A stretch of DNA of 64,000 bases from Hyphomicrobium_A sp963776675 (GTDB lineage: Bacteria; Pseudomonadota; Alphaproteobacteria; Rhizobiales; Hyphomicrobiaceae). The stretch lies in contig CAVZNR010000049.1 of assembly GCA_963776675.1 (NCBI GenBank), forward strand, positions 186,001 to 250,000. The letters run 5' to 3'. The position numbers and the translations under genes are program-made. Shown here piece after piece: positions 18,934 to 27,919 of this stretch (positions within the stretch are counted from its first letter, which is position 1; every line of letters starts with the position of its first letter). The notes under the pieces were generated by a model. It was not told the origin of the DNA. It worked only from the letters and a program-made list of their open reading frames with translations, and searched no databases.

Positions 18934-21386
18934 CTACTTCGCCACCTGGTATTTCTTGGCGGCCTTACGTTTGCGTCGCGCCTCAGCTGCCTTCTTGGCG
19001 GCCTGGCGTTTGCGTCGCGCCTCAGCTGCCTTCTTGGCGGCCTCGCGCTTCCGCTTCAACTCGGCAGCCTTCTTCTTTGCCGCCTTGCGCCGACGTTCCA
19101 GCTCAGCGGCTTCCTCCTTGGCCTTCTTTCGCCGCGCCTCGCGCTGCTTCTTGAGCGCCTCCAGACGGCGCCGCTTGGCTTCGGCGTCTCGCCGGTTCTT
19201 GCCGTTGTCCGGCGTTGAGTCGACAGCTTTGCCGGCCGCAGCTGGATCGATCACCGTCGTACGCACGCAGCGGAAGGCGTTGTCGCCGGCCTTGACGCGC
19301 TTGTGCGTGCGCGGGCACAGGCACTCGTCGTCCTGATCACGCCGTTGGCGCACGAAAGCGGCGGGCTCGGATCGATCACGACGACGGGCGCGTGCGGGTC
19401 CTTCGCGTCCGGGCGGGTTTCAGGCGTGAGGTCGGAGGGGCCATCCGGGCCGGCGACCTTGACGCAGCGGAATAGATGCCCTTTGAGCTTGAGCAGCTTC
19501 TTTTCCGGCGCCACGGTCTTGAGCGCGCAGTTCACCTGGGTCGTCTTCTTGACGCCCAGATCAATCGTGGCCGCGGCGACAAAGCCGCCCTTGGGGTGCG
19601 GTGTGGTCTGCGCCACGCCCGAGAACGAGCCGTTGGTGCAATCCAAGGAGTAGTGGATGTTGTCGGCGACCCCGTTCCTGAAGCTGACGAGCGCGCGCCC
19701 CCGCGGACACTCGGTTCCGCCGTTGTCGATGAAGGCGAAGTCGCCGGTGAGCTTTCTGCCCAGCGGAGGCGGATCCTCCGGCCGCGTCTCGGGCGCGAGG
19801 TCGTCGGAGCTGGAGACGCCCGTGGTCTTGTGGCACTCGTACGTTCGCTTGGCGCCGGCAAGAATCTTGAACGGCATCGGCGGGCGGGTTCGCAATGCGC
19901 AGCGCACCAGCTCGTCGTTGTCCACGTCGAAGCGGACCGTATCGACGCCGATGAACGTGTTGGGACCCGTCTCGTGGGCCTGCACCTTTCCAGTCCAGGC
20001 GCGGCCGCCGGTGCACTCAAGCCGGTAGGGGACCTTGCCGGGCCCATTGGTGCGGATGCTAAAGGCGGCCTCGCCCTTGCAGCGGTCGGCCGCAAAGCCG
20101 CGCTGCTCCAGCGTGCCCGATAGCACCTCCAGGCATTCGACCTTCAGCGCCTGCCAGCCGCTATTGTGCGCCGTATCGTTGACGTCCTCGGCGATCAGCA
20201 TGGTGTCGATGGCGCTCATGTTGAACGACTTCGTGAGGCGGCCGACGTACTGGTCGCCGTCGCGCTTCACCTTGATGCTCTCGATCGCCATGACCACGCC
20301 GGCCTGGTTCTTGATCTTGGTGAGCACGCTGCCCGGCCCGTTGCCGTTGACGCGGACCTCCGCGTCGACCTTTTTCGGGCAGGTCGGCTTGTTCTCCTTG
20401 TCGAGCGTCAGCCACATGCTGGTCGGCTGAAACGGCGGGCAGTCGACCGTGATGGTCTTCTTCGGGCTCATGCCGCCGCCCATCACCTTGATCTGGAAGC
20501 TGTGCTTGCCGGGGTCGAGCTTGTAGCGTTGCAGCCGCTCGACGCGGTACCAGGTCTTGCCGGCAAGCGAGACCTTGTGCGCCTTGATTTCGATCGCCGC
20601 CGACTTCGGCTCCTTGCCGTTGTGAATCACCTTGAAACGCGCGGTCATCGGCTTGTCATAGTCGATGTAGGCCGTGACCTCGGTGTCCTTGGGGCAGGTC
20701 TTGCCCTTCTGCTTCACGCGGATGTCGACGCTGACCGGCTTCGGCGGCGCCTTGATCCCCTGAAAGGCGAGACAGTTCACCTTCATGTTGATGGCTGTAT
20801 GCCTCGAGACATCGCCGCCATTGAATGCGTTGCCAGCCTCCACGATTGCCCCAAATTTCATCGACGCTGCCTTGCGGGTATTGACAGACAGGGACAGGTT
20901 CATCCGCACGTTCTGCGAATGCGGCTTGGTGGCCCCATCGGGCTGAAGCTGTGTGTTGCAGGCCTTGAGGATGTCGCCGCCGACGCTGACGACGGGAATG
21001 CCGCCGTTAGCAACGGGTATCCTGCCCGTGTCGAAATTGAACAATTTGTGGAATTTCCAATCGCGCACCACGGGGGCATCGAAGAAGAGGCGCGGATGCG
21101 TTCCGCAATCGCTTCCCGTGCACGTCCCGAGCCAGATTCCGACGCGCTCGACATAGCCTGTACGTCTGGTGTCCACGACGGCATCGGCCCAAAGCGGAAG
21201 CGTCTGCGGAACGATCGTATCCCACTTGGTGCCGTCACTCGAGGTAACGGTGATGTCGCTCTTGTAGGGAACCTTGATCGAGAAGCTGGCGGATTTGATC
21301 TTGGCGTCTTCGGCCTTCGCTGCACCAGCGATTGCCAGCGCCAAAATAGCTGCGGTGCATAAAGTCCTGGTTTGTATCTTCAGCAT
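18934..21386 (-). CDS. Large secreted protein with a Lys/Arg/Ala-rich tail, broken by one frameshift
   Basis: The start MLKIQTRTLC at 21386 has a GGGAGGG site just upstream and a signal peptide ending AGAAKA. About 690 residues of beta-rich modules follow with repeated cysteine-containing motifs (KTCPKDTEVTAYIDYD; PTCPKKVDAEVRVNG; TECPRGRALVSFRNG). This suggests tandem Ig-like units about 100 residues apart. Near 19340 the frame must shift by one missing base (or two extra) to pass from LSCANGVI to DDECLCPRTHKRV, a Cys-rich end motif that belongs with it. The reconstructed protein, about 817 residues, ends in about 85 residues of charged helix (REARRKKAKEEAAELERRRK onwards). I recognise no named family; an envelope or surface role is inference. 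Confidence 0.7.
18953..19069 (-). repeat. 39-bp tandem repeats coding for the Ala/Lys/Arg tail
   Basis: Units starting at 18953, 18992 and 19031 share a 39-base period, encoding 13 residues of the form AAEARRKR-x-AAKK. The first two differ by only a few bases; the third is more diverged. Such repeats can change copy number by slippage, altering the length of the basic tail. Confidence 0.85.
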
Positions 21387-21768
21387 ATTACCCTCCCAGG
21401 GATTTGCGAAATTGGCGCGCTGAAGTCGCGCCCGAAGGGGGCGCGTCAATTTCTGGATGCTTGAGCGAACATGCGAGTGAACAATGGACGCGCCTGAATT
21501 CGCGTCGCACGCCCGCGCTCTGTCGCGGTGCTGATCTCAGCCTTACTGCGCGACAAATTTGCTCCACGCGCGAGGCTGGCGAAGTTCCATAGGGAACTGA
21601 CAGGGCGCAGAGGCAGCCAACGCTTGAAGGCTCGAAGCGCGGCCACATGACGGAGATAAAGTCGTGGGATTGGGCTTCATCGATGTTTAAGATAAAAGGA
21701 CAAAGCTAGCGATGGTGCGCGGGCGGTAAGGCGTAGCTTCGACCGCAACGGACGTGGGGAGTTCGAAA
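21387..21768. other. Divergent intergenic region, no gene seen
   Basis: 382 bases between the leftward secreted-protein gene and the rightward deacetylase gene. The short frames inside match nothing. The segment 21640-21720 is relatively AT-rich and could hold the deacetylase promoter, but I cannot define it. Confidence 0.45.
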
Positions 21769-22596
21769 ATGAAAAGGCTGCTTTTTGTTGCGGCGCTGGT
21801 GCTGCTGGTGCCCGCGCAGCCGCGCGCCGAGGACGCTGCCAACGACTGCGCCGACAAGCTCGGCGTCTCTCGCGTCGCAGAGGTCGATACCAAGGGCGGC
21901 GGCGTGTATGGGGATCAGTATCCGCCGCAGCACCTGCTCAAGAAGGGCGAGGTCGTCCTCACCTTCGACGACGGGCCGCACCCCACCTATACCAAGGAGA
22001 TCCTTGCCGCCTTGGCCGCGCAGTGCACCAAGGCGACGTTCTTCAACGTCGGGGAGATGGTGAAGCAGTACCCGGATGTGGCGCGCGCGGTTCAGGCCGA
22101 AGGGCACACGGTCGGCACGCACACCTGGTCGCATCCCAATCTCGGCGCGCTGTCCCTGGACCATGCCAAGACGCAGATCGAGAGCACCATCTCAACCGAG
22201 AACGCGCTGCTGCCGAACGGCGTGGCGCCGTTCTTCCGGTTTCCCTATCTGAGCGATCCCAAGCGCGTGCGCGCGTACCTGGCGGAGCGCAACATCGCGG
22301 TGTTCGGCATCGATGTCGATTCCAAGGATTACCGCACGCGGAAGGCCGAACAGATCACCGACAACGTGCTGAAGGGGCTCATCAAGACGGGCGGCGGCAT
22401 TATTCTGTTCCATGACATCCATGCCGTTACGGCCAAGGCGCTGCCGAACGTGCTGGAGGAGCTGAAGCGGCACGGCTTCCACGTGGTGCAGCTGGTGCCG
22501 AAGTCGCAAATCGAGGTGGTCGAAGTGGCCGCGCCGGCGCCGGAGAAGCGGTCGAAGCACCGCCGGTCGCGCCGTCACCGCCAGGCGCGGCGCTAG
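21769..22596 (+). CDS. Polysaccharide deacetylase (NodB/CE4 family), secreted
   Basis: A 275-residue protein with a signal peptide (ending QPRAED). The NodB-homology motifs are complete: TFDDGP (motif 1, catalytic base and metal Asp), HTWSHP (motif 2, metal His pair), RFPY (motif 3) and HDIH (motif 5). CE4 enzymes remove N- or O-acetyl groups from peptidoglycan, chitin-like oligomers or exopolysaccharide; the substrate cannot be told. The C-terminus is an Arg/His-rich tail (KRSKHRRSRRHRQARR). The ATG at 21769 has GGGGAG seven bases upstream; a GTG at 21754 in the same frame would overlap that site. Confidence 0.92.
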   Translation: MKRLLFVAALVLLVPAQPRAEDAANDCADKLGVSRVAEVDTKGGGVYGDQYPPQHLLKKGEVVLTFDDGPHPTYTKEILAALAAQCTKATFFNVGEMVKQYPDVARAVQAEGHTVGTHTWSHPNLGALSLDHAKTQIESTISTENALLPNGVAPFFRFPYLSDPKRVRAYLAERNIAVFGIDVDSKDYRTRKAEQITDNVLKGLIKTGGGIILFHDIHAVTAKALPNVLEELKRHGFHVVQLVPKSQIEVVEVAAPAPEKRSKHRRSRRHRQARR

Positions 22597-22615
22597 CATC
22601 CCGCAGCCTTAGGCG

Positions 22616-23008
22616 TCACGCGACCGCGGCAGCGTCCTCGCCGCGCGGCGACAGATACCACAACACGACCGCGACGAGCAGCAGGGCCGGGACGTCGCCA
22701 ACGAGATGGCCGTGCTCGTGCGCGTCGCCAAGCGCCTGCGCTGCCATGATTCCAGCGTGCACGACGCTCGACCAAACAGTGAACGAGATCACACTGCGAT
22801 ACGCCGACGGGTTGCGTGCGGCGGCGATCAGATAGGCCCCGAGCACGGCATAGATCCCGCAGATCATCTGGAAATAGTAGACGCCCTCGCCGCCGTGCCA
22901 AACCCAGCCCGCGGGCCAAATCAGGCTCAGCGGATAGACGAGGAAGAATATGACGCCGAAAAGCGCGAGCGCAATTCTCAGATACTTGTCCTTCGTGGTG
23001 CTATCCAT
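22616..23008 (-). CDS. DUF6632-like four-helix membrane protein
   Basis: 130 residues with four hydrophobic segments: ALALFGVIFFLVYPLSLI; YFQMICGIYAVLGAYLIAA; SFTVWSSVVHAGIMAAQAL; DVPALLLVAVVLWYL. The pattern of a KDKYLRIAL start, a central PSAYRSVISFTVWSSVVHAGIMA segment and an H-G-H-L-x-G-D-V-P motif resembles small bacterial membrane proteins grouped as DUF6632. Function is unknown. It is convergent with the deacetylase (19-base gap) and downstream of a small secreted-protein gene on the same strand. Confidence 0.7.
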   Translation of the reverse strand: MDSTTKDKYLRIALALFGVIFFLVYPLSLIWPAGWVWHGGEGVYYFQMICGIYAVLGAYLIAAARNPSAYRSVISFTVWSSVVHAGIMAAQALGDAHEHGHLVGDVPALLLVAVVLWYLSPRGEDAAAVA

Positions 23009-23094
23009 GAGGCATCCCCCGTCTCATCATTTGCGATTAATGCCGGATCATCCCACGCCGGCCGCATCGACGCAAAGGCGCAGCCAACGATAAA

Positions 23095-23132
23095 CGGCCG
23101 CGCGAGAAAATCGCGCGGCCGCTCTGTTTTTT
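23095..23132. terminator. Perfect hairpin, terminator-like
   Basis: CGGCCGCGCGA (23095-23105) and TCGCGCGGCCG (23111-23121) pair over 11 bases around a GAAAA loop, with TTTTTT at 23127-23132 on the plus side. It lies between two minus-strand genes, just after the stop of the upstream one (23165). The best T-tract is on the plus strand; on the minus strand only TTTATC follows. It may work in both directions. Confidence 0.65.
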
Positions 23133-23164
23133 CGAAAACGGCGCGGCCTCGTTGCCGGTGGCCT

Positions 23165-23470
23165 TTACTGGTCGTCGGGGCCCGTCATGTTCGGAACTTT
23201 GCCGCTGCCCGCGCTCGTTGCCGGCAGCTTGCCTTCATCGCCCATGGTCGCTTCTGGACCCTTTGGCGTAACGGGCCCCGTGGCCGGATCGGCAGGCTCG
23301 GCCCCCATGTTGGGCACATGGCTACCGATGGTGCTGGTCGACGGCAGCACGCCCTCGTCGCCCATCGTCTTGGGCGGCCCCTTGGGGGATGCATCGTCGG
23401 CCAAGGCGGCAAGCGGCAGTGCGGCACACATCAGACCAACGGCAATTGTAGCGATGCGTGGCTTGTTCAT
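23165..23470 (-). CDS. Small secreted protein with a duplicated MGDEG/VPNM motif
   Basis: 101 residues from the ATG at 23470 (GGAG 7 bases upstream). A signal peptide ends LAALADD. The mature part is two copies of one unit: K-G-P-x-x-TMGDEGxLPxTS followed by about five residues and VPNM (first copy around residues 30-55, second 68-95). It is rich in Pro, Gly, Thr and Ser, probably disordered, and has no cysteine. I recognise no family. The longer frame upstream of 23470 has no support. Confidence 0.65.
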   Translation of the reverse strand: MNKPRIATIAVGLMCAALPLAALADDASPKGPPKTMGDEGVLPSTSTIGSHVPNMGAEPADPATGPVTPKGPEATMGDEGKLPATSAGSGKVPNMTGPDDQ

Positions 23471-23819
23471 TGGAGGACTCCCTGACTCTGAATGAGGAAA
23501 TGAAGGGTTGCCTTCGCGTATGCAGGCTTTCCGGGACGTGCGAAGCACCTGGTTGTTGCCTCTGTCGGCACGCCCGCGCGCCAACCTATCTTCGAGCCGG
23601 CGCAATTACTCAGATAGCTGAGCACCAGGTTGACGATCGGCTACGATGACCCATCAGCCTTTAGGCGATAGCGCAGACGATTGCGCGGGCGCCATTAACC
23701 GCGACGCGCCACGCCGCCCGTTGGCGTTGCGCGCGCAGATCCTTTCGACGCCCCCGTTGCTCGCGGCGAGGCTTCCATGAAAGAGTGGGTCGCGAAAATA
23801 TCGAGAAGGGACCCCGACC
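23471..23819. other. Divergent intergenic region, no gene seen
   Basis: 349 bases between the small secreted-protein gene (leftward) and the MaoC gene (rightward). The open frames inside are shadows without ribosome-binding sites. No repeat or strong hairpin was noticed. Confidence 0.45.
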
Positions 23820-24302
23820 ATGACCAATCCGCGCCCTCGTGCCTGCAAGACCCTCGATGAGCTGACCGTCGGCGATACGTTCCGCCACGCATACTCCGTC
23901 AGCGACAGCGACGTGCAGAAGTTCGGCGAGCTCTCCGGCGACTTTAACCCAGCGCACTTCAACGAGGACTACGCCAAGGGCACGGTGTTCAAAAAGCGCA
24001 TCGCGCACGGGATGATCTCGGTGGCCAAGTTCTCCGGCATCTTCGGCATGGACGTCCCCGGCCTCGGCGCCATCTGGGGCGGGCAGACCTTGAAGTTCCT
24101 GGCACCGGTGTATCTGGGCGAGCCCTACACGGCGATCGCGCGCGTCAAGGAAAAGGGCGAGAAGAACGTCGTGTTCTCGTGCTGGGTGGAGGACAAGGAG
24201 GGCAATCGCGTGCTCGAGGGCGAAGGCGTGCTTTATCCGGTCCCGCAGAAGGTCAAGGATAAGCTGGCTGCGGACGGCACGCTCGCGGCTCTGCTGGCTT
24301 GA
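23820..24302 (+). CDS. MaoC-type hydratase ((R)-specific enoyl-CoA hydratase-like)
   Basis: 160 residues forming a single hot-dog fold. The hydratase-2 motif is clear: the catalytic Asp and His lie in SGDFNPAHFNEDYA, followed by the conserved IAHGM. PhaJ-like enzymes hydrate trans-2-enoyl-CoA to (R)-3-hydroxyacyl-CoA, feeding PHA synthesis from beta-oxidation; other MaoC proteins act in acyl-CoA dissimilation. No pha genes are nearby, so the substrate is open. The ATG at 23820 follows GAAGGGACC. A cupin gene starts 22 bases downstream, probably in the same transcript. Confidence 0.88.
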   Translation: MTNPRPRACKTLDELTVGDTFRHAYSVSDSDVQKFGELSGDFNPAHFNEDYAKGTVFKKRIAHGMISVAKFSGIFGMDVPGLGAIWGGQTLKFLAPVYLGEPYTAIARVKEKGEKNVVFSCWVEDKEGNRVLEGEGVLYPVPQKVKDKLAADGTLAALLA

Positions 24303-24324
24303 GTGGCGCGACAAAGGTGAGGCA

Positions 24325-24720
24325 ATGGACATCAAACTCAGCGGATCGCATGCGACCGGCAAAGGACCGGCGGAGTATTTCACCGGCGCCGTCACCATCG
24401 AGCGGCTGTTCGAGGCGCCCGATCCGGCGCGCGTGCGCGGGGCGAGCGTCACCTTCGAGCCCGGCGCGCGCACGGCCTGGCACACCCATCCCCTGGGCCA
24501 GACGCTGATCGTCACCGCAGGCCGCGGGTGGGCGCAGCGTTGGGACGGCCCGGTCGAGGAGATCCACCCCGGCGACGTGGTCTGGTTTGCGCCGGGCGAG
24601 AAGCACTGGCACGGCGCCACGCCGACGACGGCCATGACGCACATCGCCGTTCAGGAAGCGCTCGACGGCGCCGCGGTCGAATGGATGGAGCACGTCAGCG
24701 ACGCGCAGTACCGGGCCTGA
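24325..24720 (+). CDS. Small cupin-domain protein
   Basis: 131 residues, a single cupin barrel. Metal ligands fit AWHTHPLGQTLIVTAG (two His), and the second cupin motif holds two further His (PGEKHWHGA). Members of this group have been linked to (R)-mandelonitrile lyase, dioxygenase or detoxification roles, but the reaction cannot be predicted here. The ATG at 24325 has AAAGGTGAGG upstream, and the short gap after the MaoC gene suggests an operon. Confidence 0.85.
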   Translation: MDIKLSGSHATGKGPAEYFTGAVTIERLFEAPDPARVRGASVTFEPGARTAWHTHPLGQTLIVTAGRGWAQRWDGPVEEIHPGDVVWFAPGEKHWHGATPTTAMTHIAVQEALDGAAVEWMEHVSDAQYRA

Positions 24721-24867
24721 GGACGGCGCAGGATCGTTGGCATTCGAGGCGATTTCGAACTGTCCGCGCCGCGGCGTCCGCATTGGCAATTGCGCCGGCG
24801 CGCAACCATTTAACTGCGCATGGCGTTGTCGGAGACCGACGACGGAACGGATACAGGAGGTTACGCC

Positions 24868-25128
24868 ATGCGTACAATGACACTCACAGCTCTGCTGCTG
24901 ACCACCGCAATGCTGCTTCCCGCCACCGCCGCCGACGACAAGGCGAAGGAGTGGTGCACACCGACCCACATGCAGAAGATGGACGACATGGCCGCCAAGA
25001 TGACCGACGCCGCCAAGCAGAAGGATGCCCAGTCCGAGCTGGCGATGTCGCGGGGAGCCATGGACAATGAGGACATGGCCGGGTGTGTCATGCACATGGA
25101 GAACGCCCACACGGCCATGGGCCTTTAG
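24868..25128 (+). CDS. Small periplasmic protein, Met/Asp-rich helical (86 aa)
   Basis: The start MRTMTLTALLLTT at 24868 has a strong AGGAGG nine bases upstream; the longer frame from 24820 would contain that site. A signal peptide ends LPATAADD. The mature part (about 65 residues) is helical with many Met, Lys and Asp (HMQKMDDMAAKMTDAAKQK) and two Cys. The Met/His content could bind metal, but this is conjecture. No family recognised. Confidence 0.65.
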   Translation: MRTMTLTALLLTTAMLLPATAADDKAKEWCTPTHMQKMDDMAAKMTDAAKQKDAQSELAMSRGAMDNEDMAGCVMHMENAHTAMGL

Positions 25129-25326
25129 GGGGCGCAGGGTCGCCGAGGACGGAAGTGATCGCGATTATTATCGTGCTCGCCCCTATTGAATCGGCACGCA
25201 AGGGAGCGCATCTCAAAGTGACGGCGCCATGCCAGGCGCCCCGACGCATTTGTCTTGAATTTGGCGCTTGGCCCCTCGATTTGGCGCTGTCCTCAGCGCT
25301 CGGACGTGCAATCCGGAGGTATGGCC

Positions 25327-26166
25327 ATGGCACACTCGGACACGAGCTTTCCCCGACCCGGCGTGGATTTGCGCTGGCCCGCCTCCGCCATTTGGCGGCC
25401 CGGCGAGCCGGCCGTCCGTTCGATCAGCGTGGCGGATTTGCGGGACGCGATCGAAAAAGGCTTCGAGGACTTCAACGCAGTGCCGACGCATGTGGCACTC
25501 CTCGGCATTATTTACGCCGTCCTCGGGCTGATCCTGTTCCGGCTTGCGTTCGGCTATGACGTGCTGCACCTCGTCTACCCGATGCTGATCGGCTTCGCCC
25601 TCCTCGGGCCTTTCGCGGCCATCATCTTCTATCAACTGAGCCGCCGCCGCGAGAAGGGGCTCGACGTCTCTGTGGCGCACCTGTTGGAGGTGTTTCGATC
25701 GCCCTCGATCGGCGCCATCTTCAGGCTCGGCCTCGTCTTGATGCTCATCTTCCTCGCCTGGATGGCCATGGCCCACCTCATGTACGTGCAGATCATGGGC
25801 GGCCAGATCCCCGCTTCGTTTGCGACGTTCCTCGGCGAGGTCCTGACGACGCCTGCGGGGCATCAATTGATCCTCGTCGGCAATGTCGTGGGCCTGGTGT
25901 TCGCGCTGTTGGCGCTGGTCATCAGCGTGGTGTCGTTCCCCATGCTGGTGGATCGCGATATCGGCGCCGCGACTGCCGCGCGCACATCGGTGCGCGCCGT
26001 CATCGCCAGCCCGTCGGCCATGGCCGTATGGGGTCTTGTCGTCCTGGCCGCGCTCATTCTCGGCGCGCTGCCGTTGTTCCTCGGGCTCGCGGTTGTCATC
26101 CCCGTGCTTGGCCACGCGACGTGGCATCTCTACCGCAAGACGGTGAGCCGCAAGGAGGTGATCTGA
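25327..26166 (+). CDS. DUF2189 integral membrane protein
   Basis: 279 residues with about six hydrophobic segments. It carries the features of DUF2189: an N-terminal segment before helix 1 with SVADLRDAIEKGFEDF, helix pairs such as HVALLGIIYAVLGLILF, and a conserved C-terminal GHATWHLYRK. Function is unknown. Two ATGs are possible; GGAGGT at 25315-25320 sits directly on the first (25321) but six bases from the second, so 25327 (MAHSDTSF) is preferred. A paralogue is at 30061-30867. It is convergent with the PCuAC-like gene. Confidence 0.85.
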   Translation: MAHSDTSFPRPGVDLRWPASAIWRPGEPAVRSISVADLRDAIEKGFEDFNAVPTHVALLGIIYAVLGLILFRLAFGYDVLHLVYPMLIGFALLGPFAAIIFYQLSRRREKGLDVSVAHLLEVFRSPSIGAIFRLGLVLMLIFLAWMAMAHLMYVQIMGGQIPASFATFLGEVLTTPAGHQLILVGNVVGLVFALLALVISVVSFPMLVDRDIGAATAARTSVRAVIASPSAMAVWGLVVLAALILGALPLFLGLAVVIPVLGHATWHLYRKTVSRKEVI

Positions 26167-26213
26167 TGGGCGAGGAATGTTGGCCGGAGCAACAACGATC
26201 GAGATGGCGCCTT

Positions 26214-26672
26214 TCAGTGCCCGGGCGTCGTTTCCACGCGCACCTTCACCGGCAGCTTGCCCTTGTCGGCGAAGTCGAGCGTGAGATCGAACCAGTCTCC
26301 GTCCTTGAGCGGCTTATGCAGCCCTGAGACCCACAGGTGCTCGCGCCAGGCGGCGAGCGCGAAGGGCTTGCCGGGCTTGAGCTCGATGGCCTTCGCCCAC
26401 GTCACCGTGCCGTCCTTGGCGACCTTGCGCAGCCGGACCTCATCGGCGATCGGCGTCGCGGCGCCGACGAGGGTGACCGTCTCATTGCCTGAGTTGAGGA
26501 TCGGCGCGTAGACGGCGACGCCGTCGGCGCCCTTTGCGGGCGGCTTGGCCCAGATATGGCCGACCGCGATGTCGCCCAGCTTGTAGCTGTGCGCCGCAGC
26601 GGGGCTCATGCCGGCTACCAGGGCGACGAGCAGCACCGCGCCGACGGCGGAGAGCGGGAACGCTTTGCGCAT
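26214..26672 (-). CDS. PCuAC-like periplasmic protein with most copper ligands missing
   Basis: 152 residues with a signal peptide (ending SPAAAH) and a PCu(A)C/DUF461-type beta-sandwich. Canonical PCuAC proteins bind Cu(I) through an H-(M)-x10-M-x21-H-x-M motif and help load Cu-A in cytochrome oxidase. Here the first His/Met region reads EVRLRKVAKDG (Arg in place of His), and the second reads EHLWVSGLHKPL, keeping one His but not the Met. Copper transfer by the standard motif therefore looks unlikely. Its start is 11 bases after the ctaG stop on the same strand, so the two are co-transcribed and the oxidase-assembly context holds. Confidence 0.75.
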   Translation of the reverse strand: MRKAFPLSAVGAVLLVALVAGMSPAAAHSYKLGDIAVGHIWAKPPAKGADGVAVYAPILNSGNETVTLVGAATPIADEVRLRKVAKDGTVTWAKAIELKPGKPFALAAWREHLWVSGLHKPLKDGDWFDLTLDFADKGKLPVKVRVETTPGH

Positions 26673-26683
26673 GAAGCTTGCCT

Positions 26684-27340
26684 TTATCGTTTGGGCGCGT
26701 CGTTGGCGAAGTTCGCCGACTGCGTCTTGCTCAAATTGGCGTCGGTGGCTTCCGAGCCGCTTTTCAGATTGCGCACGCTTTTCAGCTCGTCCGCCGTGGG
26801 GTCGGGCTGCTTGTAGAAGGTGTAGGAGAGCGTGAGCTCGGTCAGCATCTGCGCGTCTGCGTCCTTCAGCATCTCCTCGTCGACATAGAAGACGAGCGGC
26901 ATGCGCGCGCTCTGGCCCGGCTCGAGCTTTTCATTGGTGAAGCAGAAGCACTCGATCTTGAAGAAATACGGCGCGGCCGAGTACGGCGTGACGTTGAACA
27001 CCGCGCGGCCGACGATGGTGTGATCGGAGGTGTTCTTGGCGGTGTAGTAGACCTTGGTGGGCTCGCCGAAGTGGGTCGTGACCTTCTTTTGCTCGGGGCG
27101 GAACTCCCACGGCAGATCGGGGGCGACGTTGGCGTCGAAGTGCACGGTGATGGGGACGTCGCTGGCCTTGACCTCCGCCGCCTTGTCGAGGCTCACGCGG
27201 CGCACCGTGCCGTCGATGCCGGTCACGGCGCAGAACATGCGGTAGAGCGTCGGCGAATAAACGACCAGCGTCGTCATGCCGGCCATGAGCACGACGGCGA
27301 CGGCGATGACGGGAAGGTGTCTGGAGCGGGTCTTGTTCAT
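26684..27340 (-). CDS. ctaG: Cytochrome c oxidase assembly protein CtaG/Cox11
   Basis: 218 residues from MNKTRSRH at 27340. There is one N-terminal membrane helix (PVIAVAVVLMAGMTTLVVY), then a periplasmic immunoglobulin-like Cox11 domain. The Cu(I)-binding CFCF motif is present (FKIECFCFTNEKL), as are PVVFYVDEE-like and LTLSYTFYK strands. CtaG delivers copper to the Cu-B site of subunit I of the aa3 oxidase. It usually sits in a ctaCDBGE operon; here only a PCuAC-like gene follows and no oxidase genes are in the window. The frame extends to 27379, but the ATG at 27340 begins just before the helix. Confidence 0.92.
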   Translation of the reverse strand: MNKTRSRHLPVIAVAVVLMAGMTTLVVYSPTLYRMFCAVTGIDGTVRRVSLDKAAEVKASDVPITVHFDANVAPDLPWEFRPEQKKVTTHFGEPTKVYYTAKNTSDHTIVGRAVFNVTPYSAAPYFFKIECFCFTNEKLEPGQSARMPLVFYVDEEMLKDADAQMLTELTLSYTFYKQPDPTADELKSVRNLKSGSEATDANLSKTQSANFANDAPKR

Positions 27341-27572
27341 TTTCGCTTCTATGCCTGAGCCGAGCCCCTGGGGGTCCACTTAGGCCCAGCGGGCCTCATC
27401 CTCAAGGTGGCCTGGCGCCGCGGGCGATCCGACGCGGCTCGAGAGTGCGCGCCCAGCGGTTTTTAGGTTTTCCACCTCTGTGCACAGGCGCGCAAAATTC
27501 GGCTTGTCTATGCACAGGCCGGCGGCCCATAGACATGAGGAGTGCGCGTATCTTTGCAGGGGTGATCCCAAG

Positions 27573-27848
27573 ATGACGCGCGTCTCCAGCCTCCTCGCGT
27601 TCGTTGCCATTCTGGTTGCGTGCCTCGCCGGCGCGTTCTCTGTGAGCTGGTGGCTCGCGTGCGCCGCCGCCGCGATTTTGGTGCTGGTATCGCTCACCAC
27701 GCACAGGTCCGCGTATGCACGCTACGCCGCGCACGGCCAGATGCGCGCGCAGTCGATGCTGCTGGCGGGCAGCACGCTCAACGCGGTGACGGCGGCGGGC
27801 GCGGGCTATGCGATCGGGCGTGCGCTGGCTTCGCTTTGGCTCGTGTGA
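27573..27848 (+). CDS. Small two-helix membrane protein (91 aa)
   Basis: The start MTRVSSLLAF at 27573 has AGGGGTGA upstream. Two hydrophobic segments pair closely (LLAFVAILVACLAGAFSV and WWLACAAAAILVLVSL). A short polar stretch and a third weak segment follow (MLLAGSTLNAVTAAGAGYAI). I recognise no family. It is divergent from ctaG; the 232-base gap contains the 9-base sequence TGCACAGGC twice, 30 bases apart (27481 and 27511), a possible operator. Confidence 0.55.
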   Translation: MTRVSSLLAFVAILVACLAGAFSVSWWLACAAAAILVLVSLTTHRSAYARYAAHGQMRAQSMLLAGSTLNAVTAAGAGYAIGRALASLWLV

Positions 27849-27919
27849 GGGCGGTCGGCCGCAGCCGTCACCCCAGCGCAGGTTGCGCGCCGGGGATGCT
27901 GGGGGCGGAAGCGCAAGAG

